Positions 12,001 through 24,000 of a stretch of 64,000 nt of DNA are shown here, piece after piece. The notes under the pieces are model-generated. The model did not search any database. It was not told the origin of the DNA and saw only the letters and a list, made by a program, of their open reading frames with translations. The position numbers and the translations under genes were made by a program. This DNA comes from Prorocentrum cordatum. Taxonomy: Eukaryota > Sar > Dinophyceae > Prorocentrales > Prorocentraceae. Position 1 is the first letter of the stretch. Each line of letters begins with the position of its first letter. The DNA lies in assembly GCA_963575745.1 (NCBI GenBank), contig CAUYUJ010015264.1:225001-289000 (forward strand), given 5' to 3'.

Positions 12001-15000
12001 CGCCGCCCCTGGGGCCCTGCGCGGGAGTTCAAGGATGAGGGGGCGCGTGCGCCGCTGATGCTACAAGGAGGCCACGCTGGTTGTGATGGATCTGGCCTAG
12101 ACGGCCTGTTCCCCGCCTTGCGCGTGGCGGGATGGGGCATTGCTGTTGAGTCGCTCTCTTGCAGGCTGGCACGGGGCGGCACCGCCTTTTTCTTGCCCAG
12201 ATCGGGTCTCCAGATGCGGCGAAGGTTCGGAGATGTGGATGGCCACTTCCCCTATATTGGAGGGGAAGTCTCGTTGTGCTCGGATTGCAAAAGCACGCTG
12301 CTCGTTGTGCTCGGATGGCCAGCGCTCGCGCTTTGCCCGGAGATCTGCCAACCTACGCGCGCACCTGTGGAGGCAGATCCTTCGAGATGGGGAGCTCGAA
12401 TTGATAGGGGGAACACGGCCATAGCGCACGCGACTATCGATGCGCGGGGCGGCCGCATTTCGGAGTTCGAGAGGGCGGGAAATGCTGAAGCTGATCGGCT
12501 GGCTAAAAAGTCGGGGCGGCTTCGAGCCGCCACGCTAGTCAAACTGTTCGACTTATCAAAGGCATGCTCGTGCTGGGTAGGCAACTGGTCAAGTTTGAGG
12601 TTCGGGCCGAGGTTTTTTGGCTCGGAGAAAGGGCGCTTCGACAACGTAGGGGCCCAGGGGCTCGCTCTGTTGTCGCACCCTGCTTGCCTCCAGGGTGCCC
12701 TGGGTTTCTTGGGTTTCGATGGCTCTGCTTTGGAAGGCGCGACGTTTCCACGCCAAGACGGCGTCCTGAGGTTTCAGGGTTGAGTTTGCTGTGGAAGGTT
12801 TCTTGTGGACTGGCCCCTGCTGTGCCTGATCGGCCGCGGGGCGGGGGCTGACCTTGCGCGGGGCCACAGTGGCCGAGCGGGCCGCGAAGCCGCCCGTTGC
12901 AGGTGTCGCCGAGGCAGTGCGGCGCGCCGCCTTCGTGACATTGTTGCCCGGGGGGGCGCCGGGCGGGCCCCCAGGCGCCGCAGGTCGGGGGCGGCAAAGC
13001 GGGGGGTGATGACGGGGGGGGAATTTCATGGCGTGGGCCATGACATTTCCCCAGATGTCATGGCGCCTCTTCTTATTCCACTGCGTCCCTGGCCCCCCCT
13101 CGGGCCGCGCACGTGCCGCCGGCCACGGTTTGCACCCCCCCCCCCTCTTGGACGCCCCCCTCGCGGCCGCCCCCGATCAGGGACCCCCCCCCCAGGGGTC
13201 GCTCGAGAAGGAGAGAGGGGCGGGGCAGCGGGGAAGCAGGGCGGGGCGAAAACGACGAGGAGGGGGGCGACACCCAACGACGACGACGACGACGACGGCG
13301 GCGAGGAGTACAACGACGACGGGCTACGGATCAAATGCGCGCGAAGATCAGGAGGAGCAAGAGGAGGAGGGGCAGGAAGAGAGGGAAGGAATCAGGAGGG
13401 GGATGAGGAGGAGGAAGACGAGGAAGATGAGAAAGATAATAAGGGATGGCAGGAAATGCGGGGAGGGTGAGGAGGCGGAGGGGGAGGAACAGTGTAAACC
13501 CAACACCCATCAATTGCAGTAAAGCATCCAAGTCCCTTGTGCATTGGCCCTACACGGATTCGCGTTTCACAGTGAAGTGACCCGTTGGACAACAACTGTT
13601 CGAAAATCTAGCAGTGTGCCAGAACGCCATTCTTGGGACATCAATGCTGCGAGTCACCGTCATTGTTGCGTCTTGACGATCCTGAATCGCGCTAGGGTAT
13701 CATTCCTGGGACTCCAACGCCGCGAATCAACGTGACTGTCTCGGCCTGAGATTCCGACATCGTGCCGAGAGCAATTTCTGGGGCGTTTGCCGCGCGATTC
13801 CTTGAACCTGCTAGAAACTCTTTAAAACGAATGTGCGCGGCGCTAAGGCGATAGCCTCATTTTGAAAAAGAACTGCTTGTCATCCGTGAAGCTTCCAGCA
13901 ACCTTATCCAAACGAATGTGCGCATCGCCAAGACGAGAGCCGCATTTTGAAAACAGGCCGCCCTCCATCCGTGAAGCCCTTGTACACTTTTAAGACGAAT
14001 GTGCGCGGCGCGAAGGCGAGAGCCACATTTGGAGAACGGCCGCCCTTCATCCATGAAGCTCTTGCAAATTCCTAGGTGTGCCCAGGCTTCGCAGTGCCCG
14101 CTCTATGCAATTCGTATAGCGCTACACATGTACTCCATCCCGCGGAGGATCTTCCTAGACGGAGCCGTGGGCCCACGGATCTATCCTTCCAAGGGAATCG
14201 TCGCCGGTTCCAGAACGGCTACGACCGAAGCCAAGATGTATGTTATGCCCATGCTAGAGGGCGTCTCCGCCACAACGGAGGAGCAAGCATCGGCATCCAT
14301 ACGCATAGATGATATCACTTCTAGTTATTTGGCTTTTGCTCTCGAAGACTGTGTTCAGTATCTTTGGCGTTTTGGGATGAAGCTCAAGTAGGGTCTGGCT
14401 GCTCTTCGCTCGCCTTCCTCTGGCTATCGGCAAGCTTGCAGTTATCTCTAGCTCAGGCCCCCTGCTCAAGAGGGCCATGGAAGTCTTGGGAATGGTTGCT
14501 GGGGCGGCAGCGCCGTCAGCCCCTCACCTAGGCATTGACTTCGCAGCAGGTAAGCACAAGCGGCGCCCTGGTGCCAATTCGACACGGAGAGCAAGATGGG
14601 CCAAGACGCATTCGCGTTTCTGTCGTCTTCGGGGTGTTAAAAGTAAGAAGCCGACGGACAGGGCCCGCTGCTTTGTCTCTTGAGTTCGGTCCGTTCTATC
14701 GCACGGCGGGAATGTTCATGGTTGCGCGCCCGCTGAGATAGATAGGCTACACTCTACGGCTAGGATTGTTTCAGGGCACCAGCTTAGAGGAGCACGGACC
14801 GACATCTGGTGGCAAGTACACGAGGTTCCAGATCCGCTTAGCCTAGCATCCAGCACTTTGGAAAGATATTGTATGGGGTGGTGGAGGGCTACGGCAGGGA
14901 GAGCAGAGTTCGGCATGCATGCAGATGGGCTCGATGCTAAAGAACTCAGGACTCTCTTTGTGGCCGTGCAAACTAAGTTCCAGGACCCAGGCAACGCCTC

Positions 15001-18000
15001 TTGGCTAGGACGTCCTGCAGGGCCCATCTCAGGCATGCTGCTTTGGCTTCATAAAGCGGGCTGGCAGTTCGACAACCCGACTACCCTCCAGCCTAGAGTT
15101 GGAGGCAGCATCAATATTCTGGAGACTCCGCCAGTCTCGATTGCCAATCATTGTACGGGGGACCTCAAAGAGCAACAGTCCCGCCAGGCTGAAGGCATCG
15201 AACTGGGTGCTCCTCCCCCGCCCCCTCCTCCGCCAGTCGGACAGGAAAGGGTGTGTGGACTGGGTCCAGGTCCGTAGGGGGCTTTGGCATGCTCGAAAGC
15301 GCCTCGCCCCCGACGAGTACACCAGCCTTAGGCGCTACATGTGCGGCTCCCTTATCACAGGTAGGGTTCTGTCAGGCTGGGGTTATGATCTTCAGCCATC
15401 TTGTCCTTATTGTCTGGAGGTAGATACTCACTACCACAGGCTATGGACATGCCCTCTTGGAAAGGAGTTCAGGGGAGAAGTCGCGGGCTTGGACGCCACC
15501 GAGGGGGCTTCGGAAGATTCGGCTTTCTATTCGCACCTCTGGCCTCCCAGAACTCAGCTCGAACCACTTCTGGAAGAATGGGGTGCTCGTTATGTAGATG
15601 CCAGCGGGCCTTGTGACCCTTTCGAGTTCGAACCCAACGGCGAAATCTTCACAGATGGTTCGTGCTTCGATCCCGAAATTCGCCACCTTGTCCGATCAGG
15701 ATCCTCCGATGTAGACCTGAACGAGGACAACTCGCTCAAGGAGCAGACCGCGGTCGACGGGAAGCATGGGGGGCCACTTATGGCAGTGCTTCACTCCGAA
15801 GCAGCTTCCACGAACACATTCGTTGTAGATTGCGCGGCCCTCATCCGCAAATCTATCAAATCTTGTATTGACGGTAGATCTCCGTTCTCTAGGGCCTGGG
15901 GGCACATCAGCCGCGCGCCCCCCGCGGGCGAATGGCTGCGCCTAGTCAAGACCAAGGGCCACAGGAAGGAGTCGGAGGCAGTCAATGAGCAAGATCGGAG
16001 GTATATCCTAGGCAACATCGCAGCATATCACTATGCATGGCAGGGTTCGCGTAGCCATCGCCCAGCACCCGCCGTGGTTGATGAGCATGTTGCCGCCGGT
16101 GATCTCTACTTGGCTGTCTTGGTCGGGGCCGGGAAGATCTTGGGGTCTTGGCCGAAGTCCGAGGAGCTTTGGGGTGAGCTGCAGAGGCTGCCCAAGGAAC
16201 CTAGACCCTCACCGCCAAGACCCTTTTCCGAATCACATCAACCAGTTTGTGATGGGCAGAGATATCTGTGCCTTAGTTGCTTAAGGATTGTTTCCCCCAG
16301 GTCGAAGTTTGACTGCCGGGCCATGCCGCCAGCTATGGGGGGGTTAGCAGCGTGAGAGGCTCCACCACTCGCTGTACGCAGGCTGGCTCGATTCAGGGCT
16401 CCCTGTCATTTTCTGCAACCATTGTGGAGGCTTCAGTACGCATCGTGGTTCGAAGAAGCTTGCGGACCCCATGGGGTTGCACAGGGAAAATATGTAGTGA
16501 GCTTAGGAAGCTTAGGAAAGGCATGCTCCCAGGCTCAAGTGCCAAGATCAGTGGGATCCTGCCTTTTTAATATGCCTGGGTAGTATAGCAGTGGGATGGT
16601 TGGTTAGGGCAGTGCAGAGGGACAGTTGGTGGGCGGGGCTTTCTTTTCTCGCCATCCTAAGGGGGGCCTCCAGGCGGAAGGGCCCCTGCACCAGATTGCA
16701 GGGGTCACGGCGCAGGGATGCCGTGGCATCGGATGCTCCTTCGGCCTTTTTGCTTCCCCATAGTTTGCTCCTCTCTGCCGCTTTCCACGCCCGCTTCTGA
16801 GCGCGCCCTGCGAGCTCTCACGGTCTCTTCCTCAGCCTCGGGCCCAGCCCCTCGTCAGCTCGCGCGCGCGCGCCGCGCCTGCCCGCTATGGTGAAGAGCA
16901 GGCAGAGCCCGTATCAGGCGCGCTCGTCTCAGGGCTGCCGCGGCTGGATCCACCTCTCGAGGTTCAAGGGGGAGGATGGGGACGTGCTGACGTGCAAGCT
17001 CTGCGGGACCCCCTTCGACCCGCCGCAGGAGGCACTGGGGGCCATCAGGGAGGCCCGCGCCGCCCGTGCTGCCGCCGTCCGTCAGCCTGTCCCGCCTGGT
17101 CCAGCCCTTCCTGGCCCAGTCGCCCCAGGACTTGTGAGGCCCTCGGCCGCTCCCAAGCCCTCAGCCAAGCGCGAGCTTCAGCTGTCGGTCAAAGGGTCGG
17201 CACCGCCTCCTCCTCCGAACCCCGAGCCCTCGGGCCCTCCCATCCCTCTTCCTCCCGCCCTGCCCCGCGGGCAGGAGCTGTCCATCCAGGGGTTGGGGCC
17301 CCGCGGGCTGGGCGCGCCTCCCAAGGCCTGCCCCGTTGGCAAGGCGCCGTGGCCGGGCGCGGGGACGGCGAAGTCGCCCGCGTGGAGGCCGCCGCAGCCC
17401 AAGGCGCCGCCGCCCGCCAGGCTGCTCGCAGCCCAGGGGAAGGGCCGCGGGAAGGGCCGCGCCAGGGCACCGCGCCCGCGGCGCACCCAGGGCACGGCGG
17501 CGCCGCGGCTGCGCATTCGGGTGGCCCTTTTGAAGGCGGCGAATCGCACCCTGAAGGGGCGGGGGCGCCACTTCAGGGAGCGCGCCGCCTAGGATGTCCG
17601 TTGGGCCCACGGCCATGTTCAGAGGAGGAAGGAGAGGCGGGCCAAGGGGGTCCCCTCCTCTTCCGATTCTGATATGGAGTAGGCAGCTGCAGGGGGGAGC
17701 TGTTAGGTGGGTGGGTGGGTGGGTGGGGTGGGGGGGATCAGATTGCGGCATCGGATAACAGCAGCTCCAACGGCTTCCTCTCCCTGTCTTCACCTCCCAC
17801 CCTGCTCCTGGGACCAGCCTGGGCGGGGTTTGGGTTTGGGGCTTCGGCGGCGCTTACTCTTCTCCTTCCCTCTTTCCTCCTTCCGTCTCGGCCTTCCTTC
17901 TTCTCCGTAGGCGCCGCCTTAGCCTCACGTCTTAACTGTTTGTCGCCCTCTGCTCCTAGAGTGTAGTTGTGAACCAGCAGTGCATCAGTGCATCAGAGGA

Positions 18001-21000
18001 GAAGGAGGAGGAGAAGTTGGAGGAGGAAGGGGGGGAGTGGGCACGGCGGGCGGGGGGGGGATGGGGAGGAACGAGAGGAGACAGGAGCTGCAGGAGGTGG
18101 AGGAGAACCACGAGGAGGAGGCGGCGGAGGAGGAGCAGGAAGTGGATGGAAGGGACGAGGATACAGGTGAGAGGTGGAGAGGAGGAGGAGGAGGAGGAGG
18201 AGGAGGAGGAGGAGGAGGAAAAGGCGCCGGAAAAGGAGGAGGAGGAGGAGGAGGGAGGAGGAGGGGGAGGAGGGGGACCACCCCTTTTCCCCTCACGGAG
18301 GAGGAGTTCCCCCCCTCGCATGGGACGCGAGGGCGGGGGAAGGACTAGGATGCGATGCCGCTGCAGGCGAGTCGAAGAAGGGCGACCTCGAGGCCTCCAT
18401 TGGCAAGCTGTCCGGCGCCTAGCAGAGGAGGAGGAGGAGGAGGAGGAGGAGGAGGAGGACTGAAAAGGAGGACCGGGAGGAGGAGGGGAACTGAGGAGGA
18501 GGAGGAGGACGGGGAGCAGAGGGAGGAGGAGGAGGAGGAGGAGGAGGAAGGGGAGGCGCAGGAGGAGGAAGGACTGAGGAAGAGGAGGAGGACTGAGCAG
18601 GAGGAGGAGGATTGAGGAGGAGGAAGAGGAGGAAGAGGAGGAGGAGGAGGAGGAGGAGGAGGAAGAAAAGGAGGAGGAGGAGGAGGAGGAGGGGAGGAGA
18701 GAGGAGGCGAGGACGAGGAGAGGAGGAAGAGGAGAAGTGCAGATCCGCAAGTGTAGAAGGAGGAGGGTGAGCAAGAGGAACAAGAGGAGGAAGAGGAGAA
18801 GTGGAACCATATTAAACGCAATATTGATCAGCAACGGTGCAATCCACCCTCCCGTCTCAAATGCCCTCTTTGACAGGCCAGCCCTCGATAGGACTTTTGG
18901 CCAACCGTTCATTTGAGAGCCCCTTGTTTGAATAGAACTGCCTTGAATCATTCTAGCGCTTCATCAGGAATGCGAGAAGGTATGACCCCACAGTTCTGCA
19001 ACATGCAACATTATCGTCTTGTAAAAGGCCCCCCGTCACCCACCCGTGTATCTTATGGGCCCCTATCACACGTGCGGTCATGTGTTCGATGGAACCTCAA
19101 GGAATATGACAATGTTGATCAGGAAGCGCTTTCCACCATCGCATCTGCTACACTATGTTTAACATCAGTTTTATCTTGTGATTATGTATGTATGTGTATG
19201 TATGTATGCATGCATGCATGCAGGCATGGATGGATGTATGTATGTATGTATGTATGTATGTATGTATGTATGTATGTATATATGAGAGGAGGCGGCCGAC
19301 TCCCCGGCCCCGACTCCCCCACCCTGGGTACCCTTTTTCGCCCCTGGGGACTGGGGCCTCTTCTGTCGCCTTGGGAGATTGTTTCGGCTTCGGGAGTCGT
19401 CCAAGACACAATCCCAGCATACGAATGGCCTCAAATTGTTTGTGGACGACCCCAGACTGATTCCAGATGTTCCCAAGAAAGTGGCGTCTGGGGTCGCTCG
19501 TTGGAGCTCCCCATGGGGCCACGGAGCGCGTGAGGTGTGCGCCAGCGTGGACGGGGACCCCTCATGCAAGCGTGGCCACCTGCGGCGCTCGATGGAGTTC
19601 CCTATCGGCCAACGAAGCGTGTAAGGGTTGCGCCGGAACTGTAGCAGGACCCGACACCACAGGATGGTTGGGAGAAGTGGGCAGAGGTAGGGATGCGAGG
19701 AGTGTAAATGGGGATGAAGGGGTAGTGGGACGCGGCGCGCTGCGGACTCAAAGCGAGGCCCCAACTCATGTATACGCCGCGTGAGGTTCGCCGAATGGTG
19801 CCAAGGGGGGATCGGTCAGCGCCAGGGCCATGCCCTTCCTGAGGAGGGAGGAGGGAGGATAAGCACGGCGTGCAGCTAAGTCATGAGCTGCCGATGTCAA
19901 AAGGGGGGCACGTGGAAGGCAGGAAGCCCTGCTCCGCCAGTGCAGTCTTGGGAAGAGTCTCTGAGTGAGCACCCGCTCGAGATCAGTCCCCGTCGAATGG
20001 CTCCAGGAAGAAGCGTAGGCTTCACCCCGTGAGGCCCGTCCAAGCAGTCCCCGACCACCACGTGCTAGTTCGCCCTAGGCTTGCGTAGACCCTTACCATC
20101 ATTGGGGCCCCTCAAGCACCCGACGGTGCCATCACAGTCGACACAGGGATCTGACGGTCCACTCGAAAGAGCTTGCCGAGACAGCGTACGGAACGCGTAG
20201 TCCTCGCCGCTTCGAGCAATCAGCCCAGGAGCTTCACTCAGAGGCACAACTCCAGGTATCGCTGAACTCATCTCGCCACCTGTATGGCCGACCACCACCA
20301 CCGACCAGCTGGCCGCACGAAGGCTGTTTCAAAGTGAGCCTCGAAACCTGCTTCATCCGTGAAGATTGCACTGTGATTGTTTTTTATTATTTGTTTTGCC
20401 GATCGGCGCGGGCCCTTGACCCCCCCCTCTCCCCCATGGAGTGGATCTTGGCGCCTGCTTCGAGCGGGTGGAGTCTCCCCCAGAGACCGCACTCTTGCAG
20501 ACAGTCGCGCTAAAGCAGAGGTCTGGAGCCAGCCCCCCCCTTTCCGCCCAGTGTAGAAACGCCGAGTAAAAAAACGCTCACACTGCCAGGAGGGATGATG
20601 GGAGTCTGAGTGATCTGGGTCGTGCGGGCGGCGGCGAAGCCGGAGCCGGGGGCCGGTGCAGACACGACGCGAGCGCAGTTCCCATGCGTCCGCCGCCCCC
20701 CCCAGCAGGTTTGTCTCGGGCGCCGCCCTGCCCACTGCTGGATCTAGCCGCTCCCGCAGCCAGACCTCGAAGCGGGGCATTGTTCCTAGGCTCGATGCGC
20801 CCCCCCCCCCCCGTTTTGGCCGCGAGCCTTCTTTGGGCTCCCTCTCCCCCTCTTGCCCTAAAGAAGGGGCGCTCTCCCAAGAGCGGCTCGCTGCGGGGGG
20901 TCCCCTGCCCCATCCTCGTCGGGAACTCCCTGTGGAGAGGAGGGTCCTTCGGCGGCTTTCGCGGGCACTGCAGCTGTCGGGAAGCTCGGGGCCGTGGCGG

Positions 21001-24000
21001 GACACCCTGGGTATACCGCGGCCAGAAGGCGTTGGCCACCAAAGCGGAGAGACGAGCCGCGTGGTGGCTCGTCCAGCCTCCGAGGTCTTGCGAGCTGAAA
21101 CCTGAGGGGGAGGAGGGGCAGGACGAGGAGCAGGGGGGGAGGTGGAAGAGCACGGGGAGGATTCTTGTGCTTGCCTTCGCTTCGGGGTGAATCTGAACCG
21201 TGCCAGCCTCGTTGGCCAGCAGCTGGCCGCATGGATCCGCCAGGTGCGCTGCCGATGCCGACGCGGCTCCATCGCGCCCAGTCTCCGATGACGGTGGCCC
21301 GCGCCACAGGCACTGGGTGCCGGCCGCTGCTCTGAGCTCGGAGCGAGCGAGGGAGACCGGGAGGGGCAGAGCCTACAGCTGCTCTGTCCTGCCCGTGCGG
21401 GAGGGGCCGCAATCCGCAAACATCGGAGCTGACCTGAGGATGTTCCGCCTCTCCGAAGCCATAACTCCACCCACCCCCCCGAAAGTGGCAGCTACTCCTG
21501 CCTGGCACCGTGCACGCTGGTGATGCATGCGAGGGAGGCAGCAGGCGGAGGAGGAGGAGGAGGAGGAGGAGGAGGAGAGAGAGGGAGGGCTACAGTCGAG
21601 GCTGAGTAGTAGGTCGACCCTGCCACACACAGGGTACCCTTGCGCCCTGCGTCTTACGACCCATGATCTTTTTTTTTGTATCTCTCTCTCTCTCTCTGCA
21701 TTTCTATGGCGACGTGGTCCTTGAAAGGGTCTTCGCTTCCGTTTGGGCCACAGGGGGGTTGTCCGCACAACGGTTTTGCCCCCTAGTTGTTCCTCCCCCC
21801 TCCCCTCCTCCTCCTCCTCCTCCTCCTCCTCCTCCTCCTCCTCCTCCTCCTCCTCCTCCTCCTCCTCCTCCTCCTCCTCCCCCTCCTCCTCCTTCGTGCG
21901 GGATAATTCTCACGATTTCAGTAGTAGTGCGCGATTCGAGTCGCACTGCGAGTTTGTGGGCTCGACGCCAGAGGCTTGCTGGAGCAAGCACCGAGAGGGC
22001 TCTGTGCCCTCTCCTCGTGGCCCCTCCGATCAACCCCGACCGCACCCCTCTGCCAGGGTTTGTCAGAAGACACTGCCTTGGCCGGCTCGCGCCCGTCCCC
22101 CAAAACCTTTCAAGCAGTGGCGAAGCGTCTTGGCTGGCCTATAGCCCTACCAGACAATGTTCTAAGAACCTTTTGTGGTTTCCACGAAATGGTCTTAGAA
22201 CATGTCTGGTTGAGATTGTCTTTGTTTAGCACATTGGCATCGGGCTTATGTTCTAAGAACATTGTCTTTGTTCTTAGAACTCATGTTGGGGTTCTAAGAA
22301 CATGTCGTGGTATGACTATAGGAATGCCGGGACGGTCGGTCCTCGCTCAAACCCTGGGCCTCGCGGCAATCTTCACGCCTTCACGGCTTCGGCGCATGAG
22401 GTCGATGCCGAGCGTGCCCCTTAGGGCTCTGGACGAGTCGAGCGTGTCGCCTCGTCGAACTGCTCCTCTTCGCAAGCCGCGTGCGACTCCACGGTCTGCT
22501 GTGCCGTCTGCGTCGTGAGCTCCTTCTTCGCAGCCGAGGGCTGCTCGACGGCCTCATCCACAGCCTTCTTTGCTCGATGGCCGCCTCCGGCCTCCTCCTC
22601 GGCGAGCACCTGGGGCTCGGCGTCCTCATCCGCAACCTTTTGGTTGGTGGACTTCTCGGCTTTCACGTCCGCATTCTGGAGGCCGGGGCCTCGCTCTGGA
22701 CATTGTGCGCGACGAGCATTGCACCCGCGGGCGTGCCGTCTGCCGTCCGTGCGCCTCCCGTCGTGGGCCCGGGTCCGCCAGGTGCGGGCACTGATGGAGC
22801 GCGCCTCTGCCGAGCGCTTCGTGGGCCCTGGAAGCGACAGGGCCGTGTTTGTTACGGGTTCCGCTTAGCAGTTTTGTTGCTGGTTCCGACGCCGTTTCTG
22901 TTACCGGTTCCGTCGCCGTTGTTAACGGCTCCGGCTCTGGCTCCCATCTTGGAGCCGCTTTTGCTGCCGTTTCCGGTCGCCGTTTGTTTTGCCCTTTCCA
23001 TTTTCGAGAGACATTTGTCCGGAAACTTTACGGCCCTGATGTTTCCGGGACCCACTGAGGCCGAACGCCCGGCGAGAGCACCTCCACGGTGAAAATGGTG
23101 GTGTCGGAGCGTCCCTTGATCACCGAACGCGTTCCACTACTCGCAGAAGGCCTACTCGCAAACGTCCGAAAGAAATAACGCATCATACCAGAGAAAAGCC
23201 CAATCATCATCTTTTTTAAAGGGTATAGGGCTATGGGTCTAAAGGGCTATAGGGCTATAGGGCTACAAAGTCATAGGGCTATAGGGCTATAGGGCTAGAG
23301 GGCTAGAGGGCTAGAGGGCTAGAGGGCTAGAGGGCTAGAGGGCTATAGGGCTATAGGGTTATAAGGGTATAAAGCTATGCAGATATTAGGGCTATAAGGT
23401 TATAAAGCTATGGAGGCTATAGGGCGATAGGGGTCGAGGGCTATATGGCTAAGGCTATAAGGCTCTTGGGTTATAAGGCTATAGGGCTGCCGGGCGGGCA
23501 CCCGGGCACCCCCAGGCACGTCCTGGCACCCGGGCACCCCCGGGCACCCCCGGGCACCCCCGGGCACCCGGGCGTGCGGCGAAAATCGGCGGCAAACCTA
23601 ACCTAACCATATATGAATCCGCTAGGACCCCTACAGAGGCAAGCTCTGATTGGGGAATGTTCGCCTCGGTGTACTGGATCGTAAACCCCTCGCGGCGGAT
23701 CCAGGCCATTTGCGAGTAGTTGCTTTGCGAGTCGTGGAGTGCGGAGAGCAGAGATGTTCTGCTCCGTGACGGCCCCTGCGTCCTTTGAGCCACCATGTCT
23801 GCGCCTCCGCCGTCTCCGCCGGGCCGAGATCGGCCCAGCTGCCGGGCCCCCTCACCTCGGGGGGGACCTCGCAGGTGCACTGCTCCTGTCGGGGAAACGT
23901 AAGACTCGAGTGCACCAGAAAACTCGGGCTTGCCGACGCTTTTCGACGAGCGCGCCTTGGACTGTGACGGTCCAGTTTTCGTGGGATGCTTGCAGCGGGA

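Larger units (their letters stand above)
8520..12640 (+). mobile_element. Decayed LINE (non-LTR) retrotransposon copy 1, split by a foldback element
   Basis: Order on the plus strand: reverse transcriptase pieces (8600-9520), linker (9600-9715), a 1.8-kb foldback insertion (9719-11535), then linker and RNase H pieces (11900-12600). Homologous segments change frame several times and one in-frame TAG is present, so the copy is dead. It lies in the 12.3-kb intron of the coiled-coil gene, in the same orientation. Confidence 0.
14070..16565 (+). mobile_element. Decayed LINE retrotransposon copy 2
   Basis: 5'-truncated within the RT. The upstream neighbour is the composite family 15 repeat. RT palm (14083-14391), post-palm region (14395-14700), linker (14700-15120), then the RNase H ORF (15099-16355) and an A/G-rich 3' flank to about 16565. 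Same strand and same intron as copy 1. Confidence 0.
23127..23745. mobile_element. Family 16 element, long form with minisatellite core
   Basis: Left CGCGTTCCACTACTCGCA plus CCTACTCGCAAACG; right TTTGCGAGTAGTTGCTTTGC plus GAGTCGTGGAGTGCGG, inverted. The core holds the TAGGGCTATA minisatellite and a CCCGGGCACC minisatellite. A short form with no minisatellite is at 58545-58682. Confidence 0.

Noticed and set aside
20268-21508. 400-codon minus-strand frame and overlapping plus frames
   Set aside because: GC-driven openness in several frames with Arg/Ser/Pro-rich, motif-free translations.
23218-23490. Regular short repeats as a possible CRISPR array
   Set aside because: Contiguous 9-10 bp units without spacers; eukaryotic minisatellite. 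No array with spaced repeats was seen anywhere.
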